A DNA stretch of 64,000 nt from Lonicera japonica. Its lineage: Eukaryota; Streptophyta; Magnoliopsida; Dipsacales; Caprifoliaceae. Within the stretch, counting starts at the first letter, position 1; each line of letters starts with the position of its first letter. Shown piece after piece: positions 46,919 to 60,500 of this stretch. The translations under genes and the position numbers were made by a program. The notes beneath the pieces were generated by a model, which made no database searches, was not told the DNA's origin, and worked only from the letters and a program-made list of their open reading frames with translations. The stretch covers positions 10,862,394 through 10,926,393 of the forward strand of contig CM038470.1 of NCBI GenBank assembly GCA_021464415.1, given 5' to 3'.

Positions 46919-47915
46919 TTAATTATCCAATTGCATTCAAAACCAAGCATGCGTTTCCTTGGCAGCATCAATCAAATAAAGAAAAGGCAAAACCCCCGAA
47001 AGGGCAAAATGTAACAGATAAAATGCACTGGCGCAAAAGCATTTGCCACAATGATATGCCCCACTGCCAATGTCATGTCTCCAAATATTAATATTAATTA
47101 AAACCAAAAAGAAAACAATAAATTTCGTACTTTTTTTTTCTTTGACAAAACACTAAATTCAATTAAATTAATAATTATTGAATTTTTTTAACTATTGTTT
47201 AGAATGCTAATTACATCTTAAAAAAAGATACAAATATTAATTTGACATAATTCGAATAACTGGTTGGCCCGTCTCAAACTTGTGAAACACGAGTTTGAGT
47301 TGAAGAGAGTCTATTTGTTATTAATAATTAAAAAATAGGAAATTTAAACCTAAAAAATAAAAAAATGTTAGATGAAAAGAATAATACTCGGTAGCATCAA
47401 ATAACACAAAATAATACATAAATAGTAACTAAAATAATTTGATTCATTTAAAATAGAACCAATACAAAGAGTTCTTTTACTTGAATATTATTATGTTGCA
47501 TTTGAACCTATAAACATTTTCTATACCTTTTCCAATTGTCTACTTGCAATTATCACTTTGCTATAACAGAAAATCATTTTGTATTATATTTTTTTCCCTT
47601 TTTCTTCTAAGCGCATCAATGATTTTTTTTTTCTTTTCTATTGGCTATTTTTCCTTTTCTTCTCAATTGGTTAGTTATACACTTATACATGAGCTATTTT
47701 TCCCCATATTAAATATTCTCATTAGCCAATCTCCATCCGCCACGTGTCACATTCCAAATTTAAATTACCAAAAAACACCCTCTCAACGTTCACAGCTGTA
47801 TATACCCGATACCGAAGCTAGCACGCTCCCCGACAACCGGAAACGAACACTTCTATGCTTTATCGCCGATGGGCCGTCAACAGAACCTGAAAACGTCGCC
47901 GTTTCCAATGCGTTT
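46919..47915. other. intergenic region upstream of the ABCB gene
   Basis: AT-rich sequence, then from about 47,740 a GC-richer proximal promoter with 'gccacgtgtc', a G-box-type CACGTG core at about 47,740. A long open frame at 47544-48014 has no recognisable domain and overlaps the likely promoter and transcript start; I do not regard it as a gene. Confidence 0.45.
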
Positions 47916-47922
47916 TATATAA
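47916..47922 (+). promoter_or_regulatory. possible TATA box of the ABCB gene
   Basis: TATATAA lies about 660 bases before the start codon, just upstream of the repeated leader. A start near 47,950 would place all three leader repeats in the transcript. Positional inference only. Confidence 0.4.
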
Positions 47923-48049
47923 TAATAATAAAACCTAACGCCAAACACTTTCACAAGAAAGAAGAACCTTCGGTCCTCCGAGTCAACTCTCTCCTCTCCG
48001 CCTTCTTTGACTGAGTCAGCGCCGAGTCGCTACATCGGCTCACATACGT

Positions 48050-48574
48050 TTCTAGAGGGAGAAAGCAAAGACTTTGATTTATTAGCAGAAGATTTATCTG
48101 TATTTCTCCAATTTTGAATGGATCTGAGAGTTGTTTAATTCATCAAATCGGCTTAATTTCTAATTTGTTGATGCTCTTAGGGTTTTGAGAGTGTTGTTTT
48201 CAAGCTCATTTTCACTTCTGGAGAGAGAAAGCACAGACTCTGATTTCTAGCAGATTTTGATCTATATTTCTCCAATTTACCGGGGGATCTGAAAGAAGTT
48301 GTTAATTCATACTCCGCTAAATTTGTAATTTCTTGATGCTGTTAGGGTTTTGTGAGTGTTGTTTCAAGGTAGGGCTTGGTGTCGGGAGGTTTTACGCTTC
48401 TAGAGAGATGAAGAGAGAGAAAGCTAAGGCTTTCATTTATTAGCAGATTGATCTCTATTTCTCCAAATTTTTAGGTGATCTGAAGTTGTTAAATTCATCA
48501 ACAAGCTGAATTTCTAACTTGTTGAATTGTGTAGGGTTTTGAGTGTGTTTGTTTTCTCGTTAGGGTTTGGTGAG
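48050..48574 (+). repeat. three tandem repeats of about 170 bp in the ABCB 5' leader
   Basis: Repeat 1 is about 48050-48216, repeat 2 about 48217-48397, repeat 3 about 48398-48574. Each runs 'cttctagagagagaaagc', 'actttgattt..tagcag', 'atttctccaatttt', 'gatctgaaagttgtt', 'aattcatca', 'taatttgttgatg', 'tagggttttgagtgttgtt'. The start codon follows directly after the third. Short upstream ORFs occur (for example ATG at 48118 with six codons, MDLRVV, then stop). Confidence 0.75.
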
Positions 48575-51500
48575 ATGATGGTATCGAGGGGGTTGTTCGG
48601 GTGGTCCCCGCCGCATATGCAGCCGCTGACGCCTGTGTCGGAGGTGTCGGAGCCGCCGGAATCTCCGTCGCCGTACCTAGATACCAGCACCGACGCGGCT
48701 CCGATGGAGGTGGAGGAGGAAATGGAGGAGGCTGAAGAAATGGAGCCGCCGCCTGCGGCGGTGCCGTTCTCGAGGCTGTTTGCCTGCGCCGACCGGCTCG
48801 ATTGGGTGCTCATGGTGGTCGGATCGTTTGCGGCGGCTGCTCACGGGACTGCTCTGGTTGTGTACTTGCATTACTTCGCGAAGATTGTTCAGTTGTTGAG
48901 GCATGAAAGTGAAGCTCCTGATGTGCTTTTTGAGAAGTTTACCGAGGTATTTGAAAAAGCCTAGTTTTAAATTTCTCTTTCTGGAGTGACACACTTGTGG
49001 AGTAGAGATACATATACTCTCTTTTAATTACCTATATTGCCTGTTTTGTGACGATGGGGTTGTTTAGGGCTCACAGTGTACTGTTTTATTATATTCACGT
49101 TAGTAAGAGAGGATCTTGGTTTAGATTGAAGCACCTGCGATGTGTTCAAGAAGTTGCAACGTGTTCACTTTGTGAGGTTTTCTTGGTTAAGAATTGAGGT
49201 GTTGATATGTTCAGTTGTAGGAAATTCTGTGTGCATAAGTGGCTTAATGTTCTAGGTTACTTTAGGGTTTATGGTACAACGTCGTTTCAATTTTTCCTTT
49301 CGGGTTACATCTTGTTCTTCTTGCACTTGTTTGATAAATGAAAGCTCAAGTTGTTCTTGAACTTATGGTAAACTTGTGGTGTGTTAAACCTTTATCGAGG
49401 ATTCTACAGAGTAACTAGTATGCTGATGTTATGCGCATTTAAGGTATTTTAGTAATTGGATTGTCCAGAATAATGTAGTTTGCTGACTATCCGCAATTGA
49501 GACGTGTTGCTTGGATGTGTTTGTGGTTATAATTGGTGAAGATTCACTGTTGTTAAGTGATGGTAAAATTGATATCAAAGTTAGTTCAAGAATATAGATG
49601 GCACCTTTTGTCGTGGGATCACTTTCATCATTTGATATGATTCTGTGGGAGTGGGTTCAGTGGTGAGCTCATTTAGTTTTCTGTTCACATCGATCTAAAT
49701 GTGGACAGCATGGATGGTTGTGTAATGTTCTATTTGCAAGGCAATGTGATTTTAAACTACTTAGTTAAGATGTAGGTGACGGGTGGAATTTTCAATGTGC
49801 CTTAGCCTTTTGATAAGTGGCTTTGGGACATTCAGCTTGGAAAGTATAGGAGTGGACAGCGATTCAATTATTTTAATGTAGTTGATTGCCATATTGTTAG
49901 GTTGTTACCAAATGTGATTGGGGCGATGAAGGAGAATAATATGGGAGCGAGGGAAACAAAGGATATTTGTGTGCTTGTGACGTATTACTTTGTTGGAGCA
50001 ATAATTACACTATTAATGTGATTAACAAACTAAAACTAAGAAAGTTGTATAGGAACTAAAGGTGTCTCACTAGACATAAACAAGAAAAGTCATTCTTTCT
50101 TACAGTTAAAGGACTTGAGAGGTTACAAAGTACTCACAGTAAATCTAAATTATCATGTACAAGCACAAGGTGACATTTAGATGCAGGTATCCGTTAAATG
50201 GGATGATAAATTAGTGCCCTTGTTTTTGATGCATGTCCATCAAGTGTTTGGTCGCACTGATTCAAATAAGATTTAACTTCATTGTTCCTCTGATCCTCCT
50301 AGCGTGTTCTGACCCTTGATTCAGTGGGATGGTCTTCCTTGAAGCTATTGTTTTTTTGTTATCACCAATTTACCATCTGTTAAGTGGCGCTTATATTTAC
50401 TATCATCAAATGCACATATTTGTACAGCCATCTACAAAGTGTTATTCTAGAGCACTTGACAATTGATTCAAGTCATTGATAGAAACGGTTTCACATTACA
50501 TAGGTGAATTTTGTAAATGCTACATGGCCCAAGTTAAATAATTTAATGGGAAACTTCACGGCTAAGGTTTTGCAGTTTGTTTTAACTGGCTAGAAAGACC
50601 AAATCCTTTTGATCAGTTAAAATGTCGATGGTTTGAGGTCTAGAACCTATATAGAAACTCCTCATAGTTACCTCATAATGGAAAGAACAGTCGATTGGGA
50701 GAGATCCCAGGTTCGAGTCTTAGCAGAGGGGTTTAGAGGGGATTTCCGTTGTTTGTAGTTAAAGGGTGAAACTTAGACCTCCCTTTTTTAATTAAAAAAA
50801 AACTATTGGCCAAGAGAGGGATTGTATGTTTAACAGGCGTTGCCAAGGTTGCGATTTTTTCAAATTTCCCATTATAGCTTTAGCCGCAAATCCGACTAGA
50901 TTACATGAAAAAAGGCCTTTTGTATATGGGAGTATTCAAGCAACAACTTTCCTGTTTGCTATTTGTTTGAAGAAGCGAAATAGAAACTATTACTCAATGG
51001 AAAATGCCAAAGTAATACTCATTTTTAAAATTTTCTGTATTAGGTAACAAGGTTTTGAGTCTCAAGTTTTTCCTTGAATCTTTGTTTTTGAGCAATTCTA
51101 GATCCTAAACCTGTAGATATGAATTCTCTTATTTTCTGAATTGAGGGGAATAGATGTTGATATCTTTACCTGTGTTAAATTTGGTGAAACTTGCATTTGA
51201 TTCGTTTTTGTTTTGGTCTCCCTGCTGCAATGTCTGCATTTTAAAGTGTCAAGACATACTGTGTTGCTGGGCATTTTATTTGAGGGGCAAGTGTGGATTA
51301 TTTGCTTACTTCCTGTACATTAAGATATCACACTTCTTTTACTTTTGCCTTCGTAATGCACAGACCAACTACGCAGGGAGCAAGCTTGAGGCAGTTGTTA
51401 TTTTTTAAAATTACAATACTTTAAGAAACTATGCTTTAGACAACTATACTTCTTAAAAAGGAGTTGCAGTTCACTGATCATTCCCCATAATTCCAACATA

Positions 51501-54500
51501 ACAAAAATACTTTTCAAAACAAATAGGAGTTGGAAATCCCATGATCATCCTGGCCTATCGCCACGCCATCCGCCTAGGCAGGGAGGCACCCCACCTCATA
51601 GCTCCTAGATGGGGATTTTTAGAACACAGGTTATAAGGCTGTGATTGTTGAGCTACATTATCTCGAGTCTTGACACTATTTTGAGAATATGTAGTATGCA
51701 TATAGACTACTTGACTATAGTGAGTGACTGCAAGTTGTTGGGCATTTTTAGTTTTAATAATTCTGATGTTAAGTATTTCCTATATTATTGCACCGAAATT
51801 GCAACTCCAAGTATATTGTCAATTAACATGATTTTGCATAAATCCTGCAGCTTGCTCTGACCCTTGTTCACATAGCTGTGGCTGTTTTTGCTGCTGGATG
51901 GATTGGTAAATCTAAATGTCTATCTACTATTTTACTGTTTGTATTGTCATAGTTTTTGATCATCTCATATGCAATTCCTTTTCCCTTTTACAGCAATCAA
52001 TACTAACTATTTTTGTGTAATAGAGGTATCATGTTGGATTCTTACTGGAGAACGGCAAACTGCTGTGATTAGGTCAAGATATGTTCAAGTGTTACTCAAT
52101 CAAGACATGAGTTTTTTTGACACGTACGGAAACAACGGAGACATTGTGAGCCAAGTATTGAGCGATGTGCTACTTATCCAGTCCGCTCTTAGTGAAAAAG
52201 TACGTTCAACTTTGAAATACTGTCTCCTTATAAGCAGGGCAGAGGGACATTTACTCCCCCACCTCCCCCAAAGTTTTAGAGTGAAATTCTCATTGTAAAA
52301 TAAAAATTATGCATATAGAAGCTATTTTGTTGCCCCCATCAATTTTGAGAAAAAAAATAGTAGTACTAATTTTGCATGCCCCCTCTCTAGCCAAATTCCT
52401 GGCTCCGTCCCTTCCTTTATGCATTCTTAGGAGATGCTTTTGTAATTGGTTCTCTATATGAAATGTCTTGGTTCATTTGCTAATGGGCTTTTTGTGCAAT
52501 TCAGGTTGGTAATTATATTCATAACATGGCTACGTTCTTCAGTGGTCTTGTGATTGGATTCGTCAACTGTTGGCAGATTGCCCTTATTACGTTAGCTACT
52601 GGTCCGTTTATTGTTGCTGCAGGAGGAATATCAAATATATTTCTCCATAAACTTGCTGAGAATATTCAAGATGCATACGCTGAAGCAGCAAGCATAGCTG
52701 AACAGGTTTATTACCTTACTATTATTCACCCTACTCCCTCTTTTTAGCCCGTGTTCCATTAACTTGTGTATACTTGCATTAGTATGAGCAAATACCCTAT
52801 TTGGTCCTTTAACTATTGCTGAGAATTAATTTGTCCCCTGAATAAAAAAATGGTTTTTAAATTCCCCTCAACTTTCTAAATTGTTTCATTTTGCCCTTCT
52901 GTTAGCTTCCAGTAGTAAACTAAAAGCAAAAGGTCCAAAATGAAGTTTCAGCAATAGTTTAAAGGGCAATAGTGTGTGTATATATATTTATCATGTATAA
53001 TGACCAAAGAAGGTAAAGAGTCCTTTTATTTTTGGAAACAAGTGTCATGTAAAAAGGTGTTGTTTTTTGAATGCTAGCGGTTCCATAATGCAGAATACTT
53101 TATTTTTTTTAATTCTGCAGGCTATCTCTTACATTAGAACCTTGTATGCATTTACAAATGAAACATTGGCAAAATATTCTTATGCAACTTCACTACAAGC
53201 TACGCTAAGATATGGTATATTGATAAGTCTTGTGCAAGGGCTTGGACTTGGTTTTACATATGGGCTTGCAATTTGTTCTTGTGCCTTACAACTTTGGGTC
53301 GGAAGGTTCTTGGTTAGACATGGGAAAGCTCATGGTGGTGAAATTGTAACAGCCCTATTTGCTGTTATTTTAAGTGGCCTGTAAGCCTACTCTGTCCTTT
53401 TTTTGTCTCATGCTAGCGCTTATTTTGTTTTTCTTATCTATTAACACTTTTTTTTCTTTTGCTTAGCGGACTGAATCAAGCGGCAACAAACTTCTATTCG
53501 TTTGAGCAAGGAAGAATTGCTGCTTATAGACTTTTTGAGATGATCAGTCGTTCATCCTCCACTGTTAATCATGACGGAAATACCCTTACTTCTGTGCAAG
53601 GAAATATTGAGTTTCGAAATGTATATTTCAGCTATTTGTCTCGTCCTGAAATTCCTATCTTAAGCGGGTTTTACCTCACAGTTCCTGCTAAAAAAACTGT
53701 GGCACTTGTAGGCAGAAATGGCTCTGGTAAAAGCAGTATCATACCGCTTATGGAAAGGTTTTATGATCCTACATTAGGTATTGTGGCCACTTTAATTTCC
53801 AATCATAGCAGCATAACATGTTTGGGTCATTTACCTATTGGCCCCCATTTATTTACTCATATTCCCTTTTGGCATCCAATGTTTACATTAATTTCCCTTT
53901 GAAACCCATTTGGACGGTTTCCATCCAGCCAAACGGTCAAACCGTTAACTCCCTTTTCCAATACCAAGAATACCCCTGTACCTATATTTAAATGAAGGCG
54001 AAGCAATCTTCATAACATCATATCTCACTCGATTCAGATGCAAATGATGCGATCCACAAATGGTTGGAAAGATCTTGTAAAAAAGATTATATATATACCA
54101 AGAATATTCAATAATAAGTACCTATATGCCTCTAAATCACCGTCAAAGTTGTGAAAAAATCACATTTTTAGACCAAGTTTCACAAAACATGGCTTGAGTT
54201 TTCTTTCCATTTATCCAACGAACTTTAACCAAATTTTAGGGGGTGAGTCCATACATGTACATGGACAAATCCTTGTCAAATTTTCGTTTAATAATACCTC
54301 TTATAATAATAAAAAATTGCACTATATAGTGCATGTATTGCACATAATTAGTGCATGTATGGGTGCAATGGGTGCAATTTTTCGTTTGTTAAAAAGAGGT
54401 ATTATTAAGCAAGAATTTGTTCCTCTGCATGTATGGATTTACCTTCTAAAATTTTGTTAAATTTCGTTAGATAGATGGGGAGAAAAATTATGCCAAAGTT

Positions 54501-57500
54501 TTGTGAAATTTGTTCTAAAAACGTGATTTTTTCGTAACTTTAACATTGATTTAGATGCATATAGGTACTTATATTGAATATTATTGGCATATATATAATC
54601 TATGTTGCAAGATCTTTCCAACCATACATGGATCGCATCATTTGGATGTGCATCGTATCATTTGAATGTGAATCGAGTGAGATATGATATTATGAAGATC
54701 GCTTCGCTTTTATTTAAATCTAGGCACACAATATTTTTGGTATTGAAAAAAGACTTTAACGTTTGACTGGATGGAAACCGTTCAAATGGTTGTCAAAGGG
54801 CTTTGGGTGCCAAAGGGGAATATAGGTAAATAAATGGGGGCCAAAAGGTAAATGACCCAACATGTTATTTAATGTAGGGCTCTTTTGACTGCCCCCTATT
54901 TTTAATGCTAAGTTATACTTACCCACTTGTTTGCATAATCGTTAGACCGCACCCCCTGTGTGCGCGGGAATCTCAAAGAATTACGTAAACACATGGGATT
55001 GAGTCAAAGGATTACGTTAGAAAAATTAGACGTGCAAAGTCTAACGATTATGAAAACAGGGAGGAAAGTCTAATTTCACATATAAATGGGGGCAAATTCA
55101 AAAAATTCCTTTAATTTAAGTTTCCATTGAAACTACTATAAATTTCTGCCTGCAGATTCCAATGGCTCTTCCATTTTGTGGTGCAGGAGAAGTCCTTTTG
55201 GATGGAGAGAATATTAAGAATCTAAAACTGGAATGGCTGAGAAGCCAAATTGGTTTAGTCACCCAAGAACCTGCGTTGCTGAGTCTGAGTATTAGAGATA
55301 ACATTGCGTATGGGAGGGATGCTACTTCGGATCAGATTGAAGAAGCTGCTAAAATAGCCCACGCACATACATTTGTTAGCTCTCTTGAGAAAGGATATGA
55401 AACTCAGGTAAAATGTGTGGCAATCTTTTATATTAAGGGCTTTACTTTGTTCCCTGTTCTTAATAAAATTAGATTTATCCCCTGTTTTCACGATTGTTTG
55501 ACTTTACCCTGCATGCAGGGGCAAAGTCAAATGATTAAGAAATAGGGGGCAAAAGTCCAAAGAGCCCTTTTATTAATAAATTTATATTTGTTTCTGGGTT
55601 TTATCTTTACTAGATGTTGGTGCTTCTTTCTCATACATGATCTTTTGGTTTTAGGTGGGTAGGGCTGGCTTAGCGTTGACCGAAGAACAGAAGATAAAAC
55701 TCTCTATTGCTAGGGCGGTGCTTTCAAATCCATCTATTCTTCTTCTCGATGAGGTCACTGGTGGTCTTGATTTTGAAGCTGAGAGATCTGTTCAGGAGGC
55801 TCTAGATCTTCTAATGTTAGGCCGATCAACTATAATAATAGCTCGACGGCTTAGTCTGATTAGAAATGCTGATTACATAGCTGTGATGGAGGAAGGTCAG
55901 CTAGTCGAAATGGGCACTCATGATGAACTAATAACCCTAGATGGCCTATATGCGGAGCTTCTAAAATGTGAAGAAGCTGCAAAACTTCCAAGGAGGTATG
56001 TGTTACAAGATCAAACTTATGCATGCACATTTATCGAGATAATCATATTTATTTTCATTTTTGTTGCCCACTGTTGTAAATCGTGCTTATTGCAAGCAAT
56101 GATCCAGTATGGGTAGGACAAGAACGACAAAGATAGCTAAGAAATTGATGAACGGACAAGAAAATAAAATTAGTATAATAAGCACAGTATGAGTGCTAAT
56201 AATTCTAACTCAATATAAAATATTATTTTACTCACAAAACTCTCTCTAATTTTCTCCAATGGAGTACAAGGGCTATTTATAGGACAACCTTGGACACAGG
56301 AGGGGTTCTCCTTGGACACGGCCGGGTAATTTTTTTAAAAAAGGGGCTCACTTCGTAACATTTAAAAGTACGCGGGTGTCTTTTATAAAATAAAAAATAT
56401 ATTTATGCATATGATCAGAGATATTCACATGCCATCTTAAATTAATGCAAAAAAAGAAGCAGCTAGGGTTAAACGTTCTTACATCTGCACTCCTCTGATC
56501 GACTTATCTTGTCTTCCCGATCTTCTTTCTTCTCCCGTCTTATCAAAGGTATGTCAATGTCACAGGCTCATAATTACTTATATCAGATAGGATATTATGC
56601 TATATAGTGTGAAGCAACAAGAAATTTGGAAATAGTTTTATTTACTATTAATGAACGAAACAAGAAATTCAGAGTGTGGCCTTTTTCTTGGATTATAAAG
56701 GTGGGCTCTGGGCTATATATATTTTATTTTATTTTATTTTATTTTGCTTGTTAGTGGTATGGACTTTGCAGTTATGTTGTTTTTGGATCTATGGTTTCTA
56801 TTTGATGTAATCCTTTATGTCTCTTTTAGATATGACTCGACAGACTACTTGTTTATTTTAAGTGCTTTTAGATTTGACTTCTTACTTGTTAGTGGTGTTC
56901 TTTGGATGTATGACATTGCATAACGCATATTATATAATTATATATAATAAAAATAGAAATTTATCTATAAAAGTGTCCCTTAAAGTGTCTCGGTTTTTTA
57001 AGATTTGCGGTAACCCTGTGTCGTTCCCGTACCTTAATAGACTAAAACACGTATTAGGACTTGTAGAATTCTTAAACCTCCTAGAATTTCTACAAACTAA
57101 AATAATAATAAATAAATTTCATAAGTAAAATATTGTTATTTAAATTCTGATTGGAATCACTTGACAATTTACTTTCAGGATGCCAATGAGAAACTATAAG
57201 GAGACTGCAGCTTTCCAAATTGAAAAGGATTCTTCAGCAAGTCACAGCTTCCAAGAACCATCGTCACCCAAGATGGCTAAATCACCATCTCTTCAGAGAG
57301 GCCTCCATGGGTTCCGGGCTCCAGATACTACCTTCAATTCACATGACTCGCCTAGGATTCCGAGCCCTCCGCCTGAGCAAATGGTTGAAAATGGTGGGTC
57401 CATCGATCCAACTGACAAGGAGCCGTCAATAAGAAGACAAGATAGTTTCGAGATGAGATTGCCAGAGCTACCCAAGATTGATGTTCAATCTGCACATCAC

Positions 57501-60500
57501 CCAACATCCAATGCGTCCGATCCCGAATCCCCTGTTTCACCACTCTTAACATCTGATCCCAAAAACGAGCGTTCCCATTCTCAAACTTTTAGTCGACCAC
57601 ATAGCGAATTTGATGACATAGCGATTAAAACAAAAGAACCGAAGGATACACAGCACCGAAAAGAACCTCCATTTTGGAGGCTTGTAGAGCTTAGTTTGGC
57701 GGAATGGCTTTATGCCGTTTTAGGAAGTACTGGTGCTGCCATCTTTGGTTCTTTTAATCCTCTTCTTGCTTACGTTATTGCACTGATAGTGACGGCGTAT
57801 TATAGAAATGATAAACATAACTTACGGCAGGAAGTAGACAAGTGGTGCTTACTCATTGCCTGCATGGGCGTAGTCACTGTCGTTGCCAATTTTTTGCAGC
57901 ACTTTTACTTTGGTATAATGGGAGAGAAAATGACCGAACGAGTTAGAAGAATGATGTTTTCAGGTAAATAACCTGTCTCTATGTGTGTATGTGTGTGTGT
58001 GAGAGAGAGAAAGAGAGAGAGAGAGAGAGAATGGTTTTTAAGGCGAAATTAGACTTGCCCCCTGTTTTTATAATCATTAGCAGCACGAGAGACAATCTCA
58101 AATAGTTAGATACAAACTGTGGGGATGTCAATTTTTTTTAACGTAATCCTTTGACTTAACCAACCTCGTTTTTTCTAATGATTATGAAAACAAGTGGTAA
58201 GTCTAATTCCGTATCTAAAATGGAGGGTGAAGTCAAAAAATCCTTATATTATGGTTTAAAATTATTCCCTTAAAATTTCAGCAATGCTTCGCAATGAAGT
58301 TGGATGGTTTGATGAAGAGGAGAACAGTGCTGACACCTTATCCATGCGTTTGGCAAATGATGCTACATTTGTGAGAGCTGCTTTTAGCAACCGGCTTTCT
58401 ATATTTATACAAGATAGTGCGGCCGTTGTCGTGGCAGTTCTTATAGGGATGCTGCTACAGTGGCGATTGGCACTTGTGGCTTTGGCTACACTCCCTATTC
58501 TTACTCTTTCGGCCATTGCACAGGTTTGCACAAATCTACACATTTTACATAAATTTTATGTCTGTTAGGACTTGAGCCATTTACCCTTGTCATAGTTACT
58601 TTCTTAATTCAGTACTAGGTAGCCTACTAATGTTGTTCTTTGGATAGTTATCATCCCATTTGGTTTTTTAAGGTCCAATCTAAGTTAATAGAATATAGTA
58701 TAGTAGTATACTAATATCATCACGGCAATGTTCTAAAAATCTTGAATCGGAAATCGATCGGCAAGTTGGGGAGTGGGGAATTTTCATTTTATCGGGGATA
58801 AATCGGAAAAAATCGGATATGCACTGTTCACCATATAAATAATATTTTTAATAATATATTATATAACAATATACTAAATAAAATATAATAGTAACAAAAT
58901 GGACATTAATAGAGTGAAATGCTAAACAAAAATAACTTGGGGGGTTAATTGTAAACATTTATTAGTAATTTTGTAAATTACAATATACCTACAGGTAATT
59001 AAGTAATTAAGTCATTCACCACTTATTAAAATTAAAACCTACCCTCTTTTTTACCCTAAAATTAAAACATACGCCTCTCTTTCTAATACCACACAGCCGC
59101 CATCTCCTACGCCTCTCTTTCTCATACCACACACAGCCGCCATCTTCATGTCCTTCCATCTCTCTTCATCTTCTTCTTTCACTTCGCCCATTTCTCTCTC
59201 TTTCTCGTTCTCGTGTTCTGTTCTTCGGCTTCTTCCAAGTTCCACCCCTCACTACTTCAAGCCTTCGATCATTGTTGGTCATTGAAGTTCTCTCTGTTTC
59301 GAGGTCGAGTGAAGGAGAGAGAGGTGAGGTCGAGTGAAGGAGAGAAAGTGAAGGAGAGAAAGTGAAGGTCGAGTGAAGTTCTCTCTTTTTCCGATTTTTT
59401 GGACCGATCATGCATAATTGTATCGGAGCATAGCCGATTGCCGATTAATCAGCGATAAATCGGCCTGAATCGGCGATTTTTAGAACACTGCATCACGGTG
59501 AAGCAAACCCGTGAATATATTTCTTATTTTCTTCACTTCATATTTTCACTCTGCGTTTTAAACTCTTTTATGCCTATCTTTTTATGGATATGTTGTTGAC
59601 GACTTTAAAACCCTAATTAGGCACCGATTTGCGTATTTGCAGAAATTGTGGCTTGCGGGTTTCTCGAAAGGCATACAAGAGATGCACAGGAAGGCATCTT
59701 TGGTCCTTGAGGATGCTGTTCGAAATATTTACTCCGTCGTAGCATTTTGTGCTGGTGACAAGGTAATGGAGCTTTACAGGTTGCAACTACTGAAGATATT
59801 TAAGCAGAGCTTCTTACACGGAATGGCAATCGGTTTTGCCTTTGGCTTCTCACAGTTTCTCCTTTTTGCCTGCAATGCTCTTCTTCTATGGTACACTGCA
59901 ATCTCCGTTAAAAACAAATATATGGATTTGCCAACAGCTATCAAAGAGTACATGGTGTTCTCTTTTGCCACATTTGCACTTGTGGAGCCTTTTGGCTTGG
60001 CTCCTTACATACTCAAAAGAAGGAAATCTCTAATATCCGTATTTGAAATTATCGACCGAGTTCCAAAGATTGAACCCGATGATAATTTAGCTATGAAACC
60101 TCCTAATGTTTATGGAAGCATCGAGTTGAAAAACGTCGATTTTTCTTACCCAACTCGGCCCGAAGTGTTGGTACTGAGCAATTTCACTCTCAAAGTCAAC
60201 GGTGGTCAAACCGTTGCTGTAGTGGGAGTTTCTGGGTCGGGAAAGAGCACTATAATTTCTCTGATAGAGAGGTTTTACGATCCAGTTGCAGGTCAGGTTT
60301 CGTTGGATGGCCGAGATTTGAAGGTATATAACTTGAGATGGTTAAGGAACCATCTGGGTGTTGTTCAGCAAGAACCGATTATCTTCTCAACAACCATAAG
60401 GGAAAATATTATATATGCCAGGCACAATGCCACTGAAGCGGAGATCAAAGAGGCAGCAAGAATTGCAAATGCTCACCATTTCATTAGCAGCTTGCCCCAC

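Noticed and set aside
47544..48014. 156-codon open frame upstream of ABCB
   Set aside because: No domain. It runs across the probable promoter, TATA and transcript start and has a composition like the surrounding non-coding DNA.
50640..50800. Possible tRNA-derived SINE ('ggttcgagtc' at 50710, A-rich tail near 50,795)
   Set aside because: Only a B-box-like motif. No convincing A box at the right spacing and no target-site duplication.
58262..58543. Minus-strand frames opposite ABCB exons (also 60503-60697, 60606-61055, 48514-48813)
   Set aside because: Antisense shadows of well-supported exons with no domain similarity.
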